A DNA stretch of 64,000 nucleotides from Paenibacillus agilis (GTDB taxonomy: Bacteria > Bacillota > Bacilli > Paenibacillales > Paenibacillaceae): the NCBI RefSeq assembly GCF_007786455.1, contig NZ_VNJK01000001.1, positions 1,138,074 through 1,202,073 of the forward strand, in the 5' to 3' direction. The position numbers and the translations under genes are program-made. The notes under the pieces were generated by a model, which was given only the letters and a program-made list of their open reading frames with translations, had not been told where the DNA came from and searched no databases. Shown piece after piece: positions 14,358-24,281 of the stretch. Each line of letters opens with the position of its first letter. Position 1 is the stretch's first letter.

Positions 14358-15774
14358 TTTTAAATCGCAAATCGAACACTTGTGCAATCGGCAGACATCT
14401 TTGACAGATACAGATATTGGCCGAATTAAAGAGATTGCCGAGTCATTCGAAATATCCGATGTGCAGCATGATGTGTTCATCGATGTACTATCTAGCGTAT
14501 CCAATGAGGCTATAGTGGTGTACCACCGTCGCCCAGAAGAGGGAATGTCTTTGTACGCTCGTTCGGTTACGGGTGAGAAGGCATTGCGCGAGAATGAGCC
14601 TGGTGTGCTGCGCACGCTGGAGACAGGCATTATGTCTCAAGGACTTGTCGCGAATACGCAGGAAAATCATCTCGTCCGGCAGACCGTATATCCGATCAAG
14701 AGTCAGGATGATGTCATAGCGGTCGTTATTTATGAAAAAGATGTTAGTCATAATATACAAGATCATTTCAATGTAACGGGTACAGAATACGAAGAGAGCG
14801 AGCTTTCTTCGATGCTGTCTACGATATTGGGCTTCAAGGCTTCGATTATTAATCAGCTTGAGGATGCGGTACTCTTGTTTGACAATAAGGGTTTTCTGAA
14901 GCTGAAAAATAAGAAGGCCGACGAATATTACAGACAGCTGGGCTATTTGGAAAATATTCAAGGATTGCATTATGATAATTTGTCATTGGATCAGACGATA
15001 TTTTCCGAAATAATGAGACAGCATACCACATTACCTTCTTGTACATTGACGAAGGATGTAAAGGCAGCTGGACGCTATTATCAGGTGAAGCGAGTGTTTA
15101 TTGAGCAGCAGGATCTATGCGTAGGCGTTATATTGCACGATGTGACAGAGATTAAGGATAAGGAAGCTGAGATTATTTCCAAATCCGTTGCGATCCGAGA
15201 AATTCACCATCGGGTAAAAAATAATTTGCAGACGGTCGCTTCCTTGCTTCGCATACAGAGCAGGCAAAGTGAAAGTCCAGAAGCGAAAAAATGCTTAAAC
15301 GACAGTGTCAGCCGGGTTCTCGCTATTGCAGCGACGCATGAGCTGTTGTCGACAGAGATGGAAGCGCAGGTAGATTTGTTGGATGTCATCCGGCTAATCG
15401 CCTCAAACGTTCAACGAACTTTTGTTAACAATAAAGATATTGATGTTCAAATATGTGCGGAAGAAAGCATTTGCTTGGATAGTGATCGCACCGTTGCGAT
15501 TGCGCTTATCGTAAGCGAACTGCTGCAAAATAGTTATGAACATGCATTTGATAATGGCATGGAAGGCGCAATTACGGTGACTGCTCAAGTGGAAGCTGGA
15601 TTAGTAACAGTCGTCGTGGCTGATAGCGGAGTTGGATTCGATGTTGGCGAAGTTTCACACAAGAGCTTGGGACTATCGATTGTTCGCAGCTATGTGAAGG
15701 ATAAGCTGAAAGGCAAGCTCGCATTTGTATCCAACGAAGAAGGTACGGCGGTTTCATTTACATTTAAAAAATAA
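14350..15774 (+). CDS. eutW: EutW, ethanolamine-sensing histidine kinase
   Basis: The soluble 474-residue kinase has an N-terminal GAF/PAS-like input region, a central PAS-like segment (LEDAVLLFDNKGFLKLKNKKAD), a HisKA_2-type phospho-acceptor helix (REIHHRVKNNLQTVASLLRIQSRQ, His near 286) and a HATPase_c domain (ELLQNSYEHAF, VVADSGVGFD). The ATG at 14350 overlaps the eutV stop by 8 bp and has no strong ribosome site, indicating translational coupling. There are no TM helices, consistent with cytoplasmic ethanolamine sensing. Confidence 0.93.
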   Translation: MTDFKSQIEHLCNRQTSLTDTDIGRIKEIAESFEISDVQHDVFIDVLSSVSNEAIVVYHRRPEEGMSLYARSVTGEKALRENEPGVLRTLETGIMSQGLVANTQENHLVRQTVYPIKSQDDVIAVVIYEKDVSHNIQDHFNVTGTEYEESELSSMLSTILGFKASIINQLEDAVLLFDNKGFLKLKNKKADEYYRQLGYLENIQGLHYDNLSLDQTIFSEIMRQHTTLPSCTLTKDVKAAGRYYQVKRVFIEQQDLCVGVILHDVTEIKDKEAEIISKSVAIREIHHRVKNNLQTVASLLRIQSRQSESPEAKKCLNDSVSRVLAIAATHELLSTEMEAQVDLLDVIRLIASNVQRTFVNNKDIDVQICAEESICLDSDRTVAIALIVSELLQNSYEHAFDNGMEGAITVTAQVEAGLVTVVVADSGVGFDVGEVSHKSLGLSIVRSYVKDKLKGKLAFVSNEEGTAVSFTFKK

Positions 15775-15786
15775 ATATACTAATCT

Positions 15787-15872
15787 GGCTACAACGAGGT
15801 AGTCTAGTAAGCAAAGAGGCTTAAAGTGAACCATTCCTGAACGATAGGGTGGTTGTAACTTTAAGCCTTTTT
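15787..15872 (+). promoter_or_regulatory. EutV dual-hairpin antiterminator/terminator before eutA
   Basis: P1 is GGCTAC-AACGAG-GTAGTC (15787-15804) and P2 is AAGC-AAAGAG-GCTT (15809-15822); both loops have A1 and G4. P2 overlaps the terminator AAGAGGCTTAAAGT with ACTTTAAGCCTTTTT, ending near 15872. A TATACT box at 15776-15781 could be a -10 element, but I see no good -35. Confidence 0.88.
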
Positions 15873-15913
15873 GTATACATCTGGGCCAATTCAAGCGATG
15901 GGAGATGAGGGTT

Positions 15914-17344
15914 GTGAACGAGCAATTGCTAAGTGTAGGCATTGATATGGGGACTTCTACGACTCAACTCGTGCTGTCGAAGCTGCATATTGAGAACTTG
16001 GCATCCTCTTTTACGGTGCCTCGCTTGGTCATTACGAATAAAGAGGTTGTCTATCGCAGTGACATCTGTTTTACACCTGTACTGGCAGACAACCGAATCG
16101 ATATGATTCAAATTCAACAATTTGTGCTAGAGCAGTATGAGAAAGCAGGCATTACGAAGGAAGATATCCAGACGGGCGCTGTCATTATTACAGGCGAGAC
16201 AGCTCGTAAGGAAAATGCCAACGAGGTGCTGCAGTCATTGAGCGGCTTTGCCGGCGACTTCGTCGTTGCGACAGCGGGGCCAGACTTGGAAAGCATTATC
16301 GCTGCCAAAGGAGCAGGAGCTCATACGTATTCAAAAGATCGTTCGACTTCGATCGTGAACATTGATATTGGCGGCGGTACGAGCAATTTGGCTTTGTTCG
16401 CAAGCGGTGATTTGTTAGATACAGGTTGTCTCGATATTGGTGGTCGTCTCATCAAGGTAGATCAGAACAGTCACGAGATTACGTATATCGCACCAAAAAT
16501 TAAGCAACTGGCAGAACGCAGAGGCATAGCGCTTGCACTTGGGCAGCGTGTTACTCCTGTGGATCTGGAGCCGATTATCGGTGAAATGGTCAAGCTGCTT
16601 GAGGAAAGTGTTGGGCTTCGCCCGCTGAGTGACTTCTACGACACAATCGTCACGAATAAGGGTCTGAAACTGGATCGAAACATTGCGAGCATCTCCTTTT
16701 CTGGGGGAGTGGCTGATTACATCTACAACGATGCAACAGGCGACGTGTTCCAATATGGCGATATTGGCATATTGCTCGGCAGAGCGATAGCTGACTCGCC
16801 TTTGACGAAACAGTTAACCGTTGCACGTGCAGTAGAGACGATTCGAGCGACGGTTGTCGGTGCAGGATCGCATACGACGGAGATCAGTGGAAGTACCATC
16901 ACTTATACGGATGAAAGCTTCCCGATTAAGAGCGTCCCGATCTTGAAGTTGTCAGTGTCCGATGAATCTGGTGATGACGAAACTCTGGCACGTGCTATTA
17001 CGGACAAGCTGAGTTGGTTCAAGCTAAATAACGACCTGCAGCAGGTTGCGATCGCGATTGAAGGGAAGAGCAGCCCAAGCTTCCAAGAGGTGCAAAAGTA
17101 TGCTCGTGGACTTCACAAAGGGATGGCAGAGCTGCTGGAACAACAATATCCGCTCATTGTCGTTGTTCATCACGATATGGCAAAGGTTCTTGGGCAGACG
17201 CTGTACGCACTGCTTGATTACAAGAAAGATGTCATTTGCCTAGACAGCGTAGTTGTAGACAACGGCGATTACATCGATATCGGCAAGCCGATTGCGGATG
17301 GAAAAGTGTTACCGATCGTCATTAAGACGCTTGTGTTTCATTAA
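15914..17344 (+). CDS. eutA: EutA, reactivase for ethanolamine ammonia-lyase
   Basis: The 476-residue protein has an actin/Hsp70-like ATPase fold: N-terminal VGIDMGTSTTQLVLSKL (phosphate-1 loop) and VNIDIGGGTSNLALF (phosphate-2 loop) near 145. EutA exchanges inactivated cobalamin in EutBC for fresh adenosylcobalamin at the cost of ATP. I chose the GTG at 15914, whose spacing from GGAG is 9 nt; an ATG three codons earlier is too close to the ribosome site. It starts the third EutV-controlled transcription segment, directly upstream of eutB. Confidence 0.93.
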   Translation: MNEQLLSVGIDMGTSTTQLVLSKLHIENLASSFTVPRLVITNKEVVYRSDICFTPVLADNRIDMIQIQQFVLEQYEKAGITKEDIQTGAVIITGETARKENANEVLQSLSGFAGDFVVATAGPDLESIIAAKGAGAHTYSKDRSTSIVNIDIGGGTSNLALFASGDLLDTGCLDIGGRLIKVDQNSHEITYIAPKIKQLAERRGIALALGQRVTPVDLEPIIGEMVKLLEESVGLRPLSDFYDTIVTNKGLKLDRNIASISFSGGVADYIYNDATGDVFQYGDIGILLGRAIADSPLTKQLTVARAVETIRATVVGAGSHTTEISGSTITYTDESFPIKSVPILKLSVSDESGDDETLARAITDKLSWFKLNNDLQQVAIAIEGKSSPSFQEVQKYARGLHKGMAELLEQQYPLIVVVHHDMAKVLGQTLYALLDYKKDVICLDSVVVDNGDYIDIGKPIADGKVLPIVIKTLVFH

Positions 17345-17384
17345 ATAGAGTTATCAATAGGTGTATTTGGAAGGAGGAGCTTTT

Positions 17385-18749
17385 GTGATTTTGAAAACGA
17401 AACTGTTTGGCCGTGTCTATCAATTCAATTCCTTGATGGAAGTTATGGCTAAAGCAAATGAAGAGAAATCGGGAGATATGCTCGCTGGTTTGGGGGCGAC
17501 TTCCTCGGAAGAGCGCGTCGCTGCAAAAGTAGTGCTTTCCCAGATTACATTGGCTGACTTGCGCAACAATCCTGCGGTTCCTTACGAACTGGATGAGGTT
17601 ACTCGTATTATTCAGGATCAAGTCAATGAGCGTATTTATGACGAAATTAAAAACTGGACAGTAGAAGAGCTTCGCGAGTGGATCTTGAACGAGAACACAA
17701 CCGAGTCCGACATCAAGCGCATTTCTCGTGCTCTTACAGCTGAGATGGTAGCTGCTGTTGCTAAAATCATGTCCAACCTTGACCTTATGTACGGTGCGAA
17801 AAAGATTCGCATTACAGCTACAGCGAACACGACGATCGGTCGTTCTGGCACTTTGTCTGCTCGCTTGCAGCCGAACCACCCGACAGATGATCCAGACGGT
17901 ATCATGGCTTCCTTGATGGAAGGTTTGACGTTCGGTATCGGTGACGCTGTACTTGGTCTTAACCCAGTAGACGATTCCGTAGAAAGCGTTACTCGCGTTC
18001 TTAATCGTTTCGAAGAATTCCGTACGAAGTGGGACATTCCAACGCAATCTTGCGTATTGGCTCACGTTACAACGCAAATGGAAGCTGTAAAGCGCGGTGC
18101 ACCAACAGGACTTATTTTCCAATCGATCGCTGGTTCGGAAAAAGGGAATGCAGCGTTCGGATTTAACGCTGCTACGATCGCGGAAGCACAAGATCTTGTG
18201 TTGAAGCATGGACAAGTAGCTGGCCCGAACGTGATGTACTTCGAAACAGGTCAAGGTTCTGAGCTTTCTTCTGAAGCTCACCACGGTATTGACCAAGTGA
18301 CGATGGAAGCACGTTGCTACGGCTTTGCGAAAAAATACAATCCGTTCCTTGTAAATACGGTAGTAGGCTTTATCGGACCTGAGTATTTGTACGATGCGAA
18401 GCAAGTTATCCGTGCTGGTCTTGAAGATCACTTCATGGGTAAATTGTCCGGCATCTCTATGGGTTGCGACGCTTGTTACACGAACCATATGAAGGCTGAC
18501 CAGAATGACTTGGAGAACTTAGCTGTTCTACTTGCAACAGCAGGCTGTAACTTCTTCATGGGTATTCCACATGGTGATGATGTCATGTTGAACTACCAGA
18601 CAACTGGTTATCACGAGACAGCAACTTTGCGTGAATTGCTTGGCTTGCGTCCAATCGACGAGTTCGAACAGTGGATGGAGAAAATGGGCTTCATGGAAAA
18701 TGGCAAGCTGACTAAAAAAGCTGGGGACGCATCTGTGTTTCTGAAGTAG
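17385..18749 (+). CDS. eutB: Ethanolamine ammonia-lyase large subunit EutB
   Basis: At 454 residues this equals the usual length of EutB, the TIM-barrel catalytic subunit that, with EutC and adenosylcobalamin, converts ethanolamine to acetaldehyde and ammonia. Recognisable blocks are the N-terminal [36 protein letters not shown] near 145-170, and the C-terminal [20 protein letters not shown]. The GTG at 17385 follows GGAGGAGC at 7-nt spacing. It is 11-17 bp from eutC and codon usage is strongly biased, fitting high expression. Confidence 0.96.
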   Translation: MILKTKLFGRVYQFNSLMEVMAKANEEKSGDMLAGLGATSSEERVAAKVVLSQITLADLRNNPAVPYELDEVTRIIQDQVNERIYDEIKNWTVEELREWILNENTTESDIKRISRALTAEMVAAVAKIMSNLDLMYGAKKIRITATANTTIGRSGTLSARLQPNHPTDDPDGIMASLMEGLTFGIGDAVLGLNPVDDSVESVTRVLNRFEEFRTKWDIPTQSCVLAHVTTQMEAVKRGAPTGLIFQSIAGSEKGNAAFGFNAATIAEAQDLVLKHGQVAGPNVMYFETGQGSELSSEAHHGIDQVTMEARCYGFAKKYNPFLVNTVVGFIGPEYLYDAKQVIRAGLEDHFMGKLSGISMGCDACYTNHMKADQNDLENLAVLLATAGCNFFMGIPHGDDVMLNYQTTGYHETATLRELLGLRPIDEFEQWMEKMGFMENGKLTKKAGDASVFLK

Positions 18750-18766
18750 GAAAGGAGGAATTGAAC

Positions 18767-19750
18767 ATGAACGAAAAAGATCTAAAATCCATGATTGAAT
18801 CGATCCTTAATGAAATGGTAGGAAATGCGCCAGCTGAGACAAGTTCGAAGCCTGCAGCTCCTGCGCCAAGCGCTGCTCCAAGTGTAGCGGTTGCAGAACC
18901 TGCTCAACAAGCTCAACCTACTGCAAGTGCTGCTGCTCAGCCGACTATGGCTCCACAAGAGCAAATGCAGGAGCAAGTGGACACAGGTGAATGCTTGGAT
19001 GATATTACGGAAATCAATTTGCGCAAGCTATTGCTCGTTGATGATCCAGAAGATCGCGAAGGCTACTTGAAAATGAAAGAGAAGACACCAGCTCGCCTAG
19101 GGGTAGGTCGTGCAGGTCCTCGTTATAAGACAATTACGTCTTTGCGATTCCGTGCTGACCATGCGGCAGCACAGGATGCGGTATTCTCTTACGTTTCTGA
19201 AGATTTCGTAAAAGAGATGAATCTCGTAGCAGTTGAGACTTTGTGCAGTCACAAGGATGAGTACATTACGCGTCCTGACTTGGGCCGCCAGTTCTCCGCT
19301 GAGACGGTTGAATATATCAAGCAAAATACGACGAAGCAGGCAAAAGTTCAGATTATGGTCGGTGACGGCTTGAGCTCTGCGGCTATTGAAGCGAATTTGC
19401 GTGATATCGTGCCAGCTATTACGCAAGGTCTTAAAATGTATGGCCTTGATGCAGGCAACATTTTGTTCGTTAAACACTGCCGTGTTCCTTCGATGGATGT
19501 TATCGGCGATGCAACAGAAGCAGATGTTGTTTGCTTGTTAGTTGGTGAGCGTCCGGGTCTTGTAACAGCAGAATCGATGAGTGCTTATATCGCTTATAAG
19601 CCAACTGTCGGTATGCCGGAAGCAAGACGTACTGTAATTTCGAACATTCACTCTGGCGGAACGCCTGCTGTAGAAGCTGGCGCTCATATTGCTGAGTTGA
19701 TCAAGACGATGATCGATCGTAAAGCTTCAGGTATCGATTTAAAACTATAA
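18767..19750 (+). CDS. eutC: Ethanolamine ammonia-lyase small subunit EutC
   Basis: The 327-residue subunit contributes to the cobalamin-binding face of the EutBC lyase. Residues 1-20 ([20 protein letters not shown]) form an amphipathic helix typical of encapsulation peptides, followed by a Pro/Ala/Gln-rich linker (about 21-68), then the EutC core with [23 protein letters not shown] and [22 protein letters not shown] 18767 follows AAAGGAGGA. The enzyme is thus expected in the compartment lumen. Confidence 0.95.
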   Translation: MNEKDLKSMIESILNEMVGNAPAETSSKPAAPAPSAAPSVAVAEPAQQAQPTASAAAQPTMAPQEQMQEQVDTGECLDDITEINLRKLLLVDDPEDREGYLKMKEKTPARLGVGRAGPRYKTITSLRFRADHAAAQDAVFSYVSEDFVKEMNLVAVETLCSHKDEYITRPDLGRQFSAETVEYIKQNTTKQAKVQIMVGDGLSSAAIEANLRDIVPAITQGLKMYGLDAGNILFVKHCRVPSMDVIGDATEADVVCLLVGERPGLVTAESMSAYIAYKPTVGMPEARRTVISNIHSGGTPAVEAGAHIAELIKTMIDRKASGIDLKL

Positions 19751-19768
19751 GATGTCTAGGAGGAACGT

Positions 19769-20422
19769 ATGAGAAACGATCCGATTCATGCAAAGGTGTT
19801 GGGCATGAAGCTCATTTCCAACGTTAGCCCTGATATGGCAAGCCAGTTGGGGCTGAAGCCACACCATAAAAGCTTGGGCATTATTACTGCTGACATCGAT
19901 GATGTCACGTATGCGGCACTTGATGAAGCTACGAAAGCAGCAGTTGTAGACGTTGTTTACGCAAAGAGCATGTACGCTGGTTCTGCCAATGCTTCCACGA
20001 AGCTTGCAGGTGAAGTTATCGGCATGATCGCTGGACCTAGTCCAGCTGAAGTAAGCAGCGGTCTTAACGCAATCGCTGACTTCATCGAGAGCGGCGCGCA
20101 CTTCGTGAGCGCGAACGATGATAACAGCATTGCCTATTTCGCACATTGCGTATCCCGTACAGGAACTTATTTGTCCCAGACGGCGAACGTGCAAGAGGGC
20201 GAAGCGTTGGCTTACTTGATTGCACCTCCATTGGAGGCTATGTATGCACTTGATGCAGCATTGAAAGCAGCAGATGTTTCGATTGCGACGTTCTTCGGAC
20301 CGCCATCCGAAACGAACTTCGGTGGCGCGTTGTTGACAGGCAGTCAATCCGCTTGTAAAGCGGCATGCGATGCATTCGCAGAAGCAGTTCAACTTGTCGC
20401 AGATAACCCGACGCGTTATTAA
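19769..20422 (+). CDS. eutL: Shell protein EutL (tandem-BMC trimer)
   Basis: The 217-residue protein matches EutL: N-terminal RNDPIHAKVLGMKLISNVS, MYAGSANASTKLAGEVIGMIAGPSPAEV near 70-95 and SYLIAPPLEAMYALDAALKAADV. EutL carries two permuted BMC folds and forms trimers with a central gated pore proposed to pass bulky cofactors or bind ethanolamine. AGGAGGAACGT gives an excellent ribosome site. It ends 11 bp before the next shell gene. Confidence 0.95.
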   Translation: MRNDPIHAKVLGMKLISNVSPDMASQLGLKPHHKSLGIITADIDDVTYAALDEATKAAVVDVVYAKSMYAGSANASTKLAGEVIGMIAGPSPAEVSSGLNAIADFIESGAHFVSANDDNSIAYFAHCVSRTGTYLSQTANVQEGEALAYLIAPPLEAMYALDAALKAADVSIATFFGPPSETNFGGALLTGSQSACKAACDAFAEAVQLVADNPTRY

Positions 20423-20433
20423 GGTGCTAGCAT

Positions 20434-21141
20434 ATGAGACATAATGCGCTAGGTCTAATAGAAGTAAGAGGGTATTTAGGGGCAATTGCAGCAGCGGATG
20501 CTGCCTTGAAGGCAGCAAACGTTACTTGCCTTGGCATTGAGCGAGTGAAAGATGGATTCCGTATGATCAAGCTAAGCGGTGATGTAGGTGCTGTGCAATC
20601 CGCAGTCGATGCTGGAGCAGAGGTAGCTGTGCAATTGGATGTACTCGTTACCCGTCATGTGATTGCAAGAATGCATGAAGAGACAGCTGCTATGGTACTT
20701 GGCTCAGACGATGCTAGTAATAAACAGGCGACTGCAGCGAAGGCAGCTGCTGATGCTACTGTTCAAGATGCAGCAGCACCATCGAAAACGTCTCTATCTG
20801 CTCAAGCAGAAGAGGCATCGGCACAAATGACAGCTGGTGTGGAGGAAACTTCATCGACGCTCGAAAATACTAATGCTCATCAAGCAGCTTCATCTGATGA
20901 GGTTGGTGCAGAGACAACTACGACGAAACATCAAGAGCCTGCATCAAATGCAACGTCTGTTTCCGAGGAAAAAACTGTAAACAAAAACACGATAGAGCTG
21001 ACGTCTTTGACTGGGAAGCAAGGTGAAGCAGCAGGAAAGCCTGAAGCAAAACTTGAGGCGAAACCTGCCGTTGCACCTGTAAAGCCACCTGCCCCATCGG
21101 CAGCGAAGCGTTCTAAGCACAAGAAGAAAGCCAGCTCTTAA
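20434..21141 (+). CDS. EutK-like BMC shell protein with long disordered basic-ended tail
   Basis: Residues 1-90 form a canonical BMC domain (NALGLIEVRGYLGAIAAADAALKAANV, GDVGAVQSAVDAGAEVA). Residues about 95-225 are an Ala/Glu/Thr/Ser-rich low-complexity extension, and the protein ends in a lysine-rich stretch (KRSKHKKKASS). Enteric EutK also joins one BMC domain to a C-terminal extension, there a nucleic-acid-binding helix-turn-helix; the tail here is different in kind. It lies between eutL and eutE, as eutK does in enterics. Ribosome site is weak. Confidence 0.82.
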   Translation: MRHNALGLIEVRGYLGAIAAADAALKAANVTCLGIERVKDGFRMIKLSGDVGAVQSAVDAGAEVAVQLDVLVTRHVIARMHEETAAMVLGSDDASNKQATAAKAAADATVQDAAAPSKTSLSAQAEEASAQMTAGVEETSSTLENTNAHQAASSDEVGAETTTTKHQEPASNATSVSEEKTVNKNTIELTSLTGKQGEAAGKPEAKLEAKPAVAPVKPPAPSAAKRSKHKKKASS

Positions 21142-21169
21142 CTAACGTAATGGGAGAGAAGGAATTTTG

Positions 21170-22642
21170 ATGGAAATGTTGGATAAAGACCTAAGATCCA
21201 TTCAAGAAGTCCGTGATCTTATTAAGAAAGCCAAGGAAGCGCAAGCAAAATTGGCTGTTATGACACAGGCACAAATTGACGCTATCGTCAAAGCAATCGC
21301 AGATGCGGGTTATGCACATCGCGAAAAGCTTGCAAGAATGGCTAATGAAGAAACTGGATTTGGCCGTTGGGAAGACAAAATCGTCAAAAATGCATTCGCT
21401 TCGAAACATGTCTATGAATCTATTAAAGACATGAAGACGGTTGGCATTATCAATGACGATAAAGTCCACAAAGTGATGGATGTAGCTGTACCAGTTGGTG
21501 TTGTGGCAGGATTGATTCCATCCACAAACCCGACATCTACGGTTATCTATAAAGCGCTAATTTCACTTAAAGCAGGAAACAGTATCGTGTTCTCTCCGCA
21601 TCCGAATGCGCTGAAAAGCATTTTGGAGACGGTAAAAGTAATCAATGATGCTGCTGTGCAAGCTGGTTGTCCAGAAGGTGCAATTGCATCGATGACGGTT
21701 CCTACGATTCAAGGAACGGATCAATTGATGAAGCATAAAGATACGTCCGTAATTCTTGCAACAGGTGGAGAAGCGATGGTAAAAGCTGCTTATTCCTCTG
21801 GTACGCCAGCTATCGGCGTAGGTCCTGGTAACGGTCCTGCCTTCATCGAGAAGAGCGCGAACTTCGAACTTGCTGTTAAACGTATCTTGGATTCCAAGAC
21901 GTTCGACAACGGTACGATCTGTGCTTCCGAGCAATCGGTTATCGTAGAAGCTTGCAGCAAGGAAGCAGTAATGGCTGAGTTCAAGAAGCAGGGAGCATAC
22001 TTCCTGACTGCTGATGAAGCTGTTCAGCTTGGCAAGTTCATTATGCGTGCGAATGGCACGATGAACCCGCAAATCGTGGGTCGCAGCGTTGACCATATCG
22101 CGAAGTTGGCGAACTTGAACGTACCAGCTGGTACTCGTGTCCTCATTGCTGAGGAAACAAGTGTTGGCCGCAACGTTCCATATTCCCGTGAAAAGTTGGC
22201 ACCAATTCTTGCCTTCTACACAGAAGACAATTGGGAAGCAGCTTGCGCGCGCAGCATCGAGATTTTGAATGGTGAAGGCGCTGGACATACGATGATGATT
22301 CACTCTGAAAATGAGGAAATTATTCGTCAGTTCGCATTGAAGCAGCCAGTATCTCGCTTGCTCGTTAATACGCCGGGTGCGCTTGGCGGGATTGGCGCTA
22401 CAACAGCAATCGCTCCTGCACTTACATTGGGATGCGGTGCTGTAGGCGGAAGCTCTACTTCCGACAACGTTAGCCCGATGAACCTTCTTAACATCCGTAA
22501 ATTGACTTATGGATTGAGAGAATTGGAAGACTTGGTTGAACAACCAACTGTACAAGCTGCTCCAGCAGTAGCAACGATTTCTCAAGATGACAAAGAGCAA
22601 TTGATCAGCATGATCGTAGCTCGTATTCTCGAAAAAATGTAA
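21170..22642 (+). CDS. eutE: CoA-acylating acetaldehyde dehydrogenase EutE
   Basis: The roughly 490-residue enzyme converts acetaldehyde, NAD+ and CoA to acetyl-CoA. It has the ALDH fold with PVGVVAGLIPSTNPTSTVIYK near 110-130, the nucleotide strand VGPGNGPAFIEKSAN, and catalytic Cys251 within NGTICASEQSVI. The last 18 residues (DDKEQLISMIVARILEKM) form an amphipathic helix after a short linker and look like a C-terminal encapsulation peptide. GAGAAGGAA precedes ATG 21170. Confidence 0.94.
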   Translation: MEMLDKDLRSIQEVRDLIKKAKEAQAKLAVMTQAQIDAIVKAIADAGYAHREKLARMANEETGFGRWEDKIVKNAFASKHVYESIKDMKTVGIINDDKVHKVMDVAVPVGVVAGLIPSTNPTSTVIYKALISLKAGNSIVFSPHPNALKSILETVKVINDAAVQAGCPEGAIASMTVPTIQGTDQLMKHKDTSVILATGGEAMVKAAYSSGTPAIGVGPGNGPAFIEKSANFELAVKRILDSKTFDNGTICASEQSVIVEACSKEAVMAEFKKQGAYFLTADEAVQLGKFIMRANGTMNPQIVGRSVDHIAKLANLNVPAGTRVLIAEETSVGRNVPYSREKLAPILAFYTEDNWEAACARSIEILNGEGAGHTMMIHSENEEIIRQFALKQPVSRLLVNTPGALGGIGATTAIAPALTLGCGAVGGSSTSDNVSPMNLLNIRKLTYGLRELEDLVEQPTVQAAPAVATISQDDKEQLISMIVARILEKM

Positions 22643-22682
22643 TTCAACTCGTTTTCTTATTTTGGACTTGTTATAAGCAAAT

Positions 22683-22830
22683 TGCTTGTATAGGCGTATG
22701 GAAGCAGAATCTTTTTAAAGAATGGCATGGTTCGACGTTGTAGAAGAGTTTTTCCCCAATAGTTTTTATAAAAACTCAATACCTACAGCGAATGAAAACG
22801 ATCTGCTTCCGAGACGTTATTTGCAAGCAA
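22683..22830 (+). other. Long structured leader upstream of eutM
   Basis: Between eutE and eutM, GGAAGCAGA (22700-22708) pairs with TCTGCTTCC (22802-22810) and TTGCTTG (22683-22689) with CAAGCAA (22824-22830), forming one interrupted long stem. Inside it GAGTTTTT (22746-22753) pairs with AAAAACTC (22770-22777). There is no T run at the 3' side. This could be an mRNA processing or stability element that raises eutM expression; no known class is recognised. Confidence 0.6.
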
Positions 22831-22888
22831 CTGTTTATATATATCTATTTATTCATTCAATTCACATATAACTTAGGAGGAATTTATA

Positions 22889-23179
22889 ATGGCAAACGCA
22901 AACGCACTAGGAATGGTAGAAACTAAAGGTTTGGTAGGCGCAATCGAAGCAGCAGACGCAATGGTAAAAGCAGCTAACGTAACACTTATCGGTAAAGAGC
23001 AAATCGGTGCAGGTCTAGTAACAGTAATGGTACGCGGTGACGTAGGTGCAGTTAAAGCAGCTACAGATGCAGGCGCAGCAGCAGCTGAGCGTGTAGGTGA
23101 ATTGTTGTCCGTTCACGTAATTCCAAGACCACACACAGAAGTTGACGCAATTCTTCCAAAAACAAAAATTACTGAGTAA
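22889..23179 (+). CDS. eutM: Major hexameric shell protein EutM
   Basis: This 96-residue protein is a canonical single BMC-domain subunit ([65 protein letters not shown]). EutM/PduA-type hexamers make up most of the compartment facets and their pores pass small substrates. The ribosome site TTAGGAGGAAT is near consensus and codons are strongly biased, both fitting a very highly expressed protein. A long structured RNA leader precedes it. Confidence 0.97.
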   Translation: MANANALGMVETKGLVGAIEAADAMVKAANVTLIGKEQIGAGLVTVMVRGDVGAVKAATDAGAAAAERVGELLSVHVIPRPHTEVDAILPKTKITE

Positions 23180-23295
23180 TTACGTACTGGAAGCATAGGA
23201 TCTCTCACTTTAGGCATTACGCATTATGCTAGTTTATTCAAGTTCACGGCTCATGAAATAAAGTAAATGGATTTATACCTTAAGGTTAGGTTGGA

Positions 23296-23318
23296 GGGTG
23301 CGGTGTATACTTGCACCC
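23296..23318 (+). other. GC-rich hairpin between eutM and eutT
   Basis: GGGTGC (23296-23301) pairs with GCACCC (23313-23318) with partly complementary flanks, but no T run follows. It may attenuate read-through into eutT or protect the eutM transcript's 3' end. The rest of 23180-23387 shows no gene. Confidence 0.45.
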
Positions 23319-23387
23319 CCATCTTGCCTATAGCGATTTTCTCTAAAGGCAGCGGCTCAAATGGCCGCGTGTAAAGGATGTGAGAAC

Positions 23388-24254
23388 ATGGCTGTCATAA
23401 CGGAAAGCGGATTGCGCAAGCACTTTCGCAACCAGAACTTGAAAGAGGTTGCCGTTTATGAAGTAGTGAAGGGGACGATTTTGACACCCTCGGCAAAGAG
23501 CTTCTTAACGGATCACCAGATTGAGCTTCGTTACGTACAACCTGGACAAGCTTCCGCTCCTGAAGCTGAGACATTGAGCACGACGTCATCAACGACAGAC
23601 GCATTAGAGCCAGTTAATACGTCCGCACCATCTTCCGCTCCACAGCGGGAAGTAAAGCTTCAAATTACGAAAAACTTGGATACTGAGCCACAAAACGCGA
23701 TGAAGAAGCGTTTTCGTACGTTATACGGCGGTTTTCTAGAAACGAAGCCGGAGCATATGACTCATTTGTATGGAAATATGCTGGTGTTTAAAGATCATCC
23801 TCGTATTTTGTTCCGCGGCAAACTAGATTCGCTAGAAACGAAACTACTAGAAGCACAAATCAGCTGCCACAAGCTGAATATGGCCAAGTTGGTCGAGGAT
23901 TTGGAAGAAGTATTGCAATTTGTAAGACGCATCGTTCGATGTGAAGTGTTAAGTGAACCGATTGAAGAATTTCATTTGCTTGGGATGACGCCTAAGGAAC
24001 TGCGGGAGCAGTCTCATTTTCCCAAGAAGCATTTTGGATTGGAACATTTTCAACCCAGCTTTGATATGGGCGAAGCGGTTGTTGTCATAAATGCGTTGCG
24101 CACAATGACGAGGGAGACGGAACTGCTGGCTTATCAAGCCTTCAAGAAGGAACACGGTGAAGCCGATCGTGAAGATATTATTTTATCACTGAATCGACTC
24201 TCTTCGTTGTTCTGGATTATTATGTTCCGCATCCGCGTAGGACAGTACAACTAA
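23388..24254 (+). CDS. eutT: EutT cobalamin adenosyltransferase
   Basis: The 288-residue protein makes adenosylcobalamin for EutBC. An N-terminal module (VITESGLRKHF ... GTILTPSAKSFLTDHQIEL, about 2-45) is followed by a Ser/Thr/Pro linker and an adenosyltransferase helical domain with PRILFRGKLDSLETKLLEAQI and RETELLAYQAF. The CCxxC metal motif of enteric EutT is absent, as I recall for Listeria EutT. ATG 23388 has AAAGGATGTGAG upstream; an ATG nine codons earlier has a poor ribosome site, so the CKGC there is probably untranslated. Confidence 0.88.
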   Translation: MAVITESGLRKHFRNQNLKEVAVYEVVKGTILTPSAKSFLTDHQIELRYVQPGQASAPEAETLSTTSSTTDALEPVNTSAPSSAPQREVKLQITKNLDTEPQNAMKKRFRTLYGGFLETKPEHMTHLYGNMLVFKDHPRILFRGKLDSLETKLLEAQISCHKLNMAKLVEDLEEVLQFVRRIVRCEVLSEPIEEFHLLGMTPKELREQSHFPKKHFGLEHFQPSFDMGEAVVVINALRTMTRETELLAYQAFKKEHGEADREDIILSLNRLSSLFWIIMFRIRVGQYN

Positions 24255-24281
24255 GATCATACAACTGATGAGGTGAGCAGG

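Noticed and set aside
17322-18488. 388-codon minus-strand frame opposite eutB
   Set aside because: Antisense shadow of the well-supported eutB.
19745-20518. 257-codon minus-strand frame opposite eutL
   Set aside because: Long antisense frames throughout the eut genes arise from biased codons of the real genes; composition is not protein-like and no ribosome site is seen.
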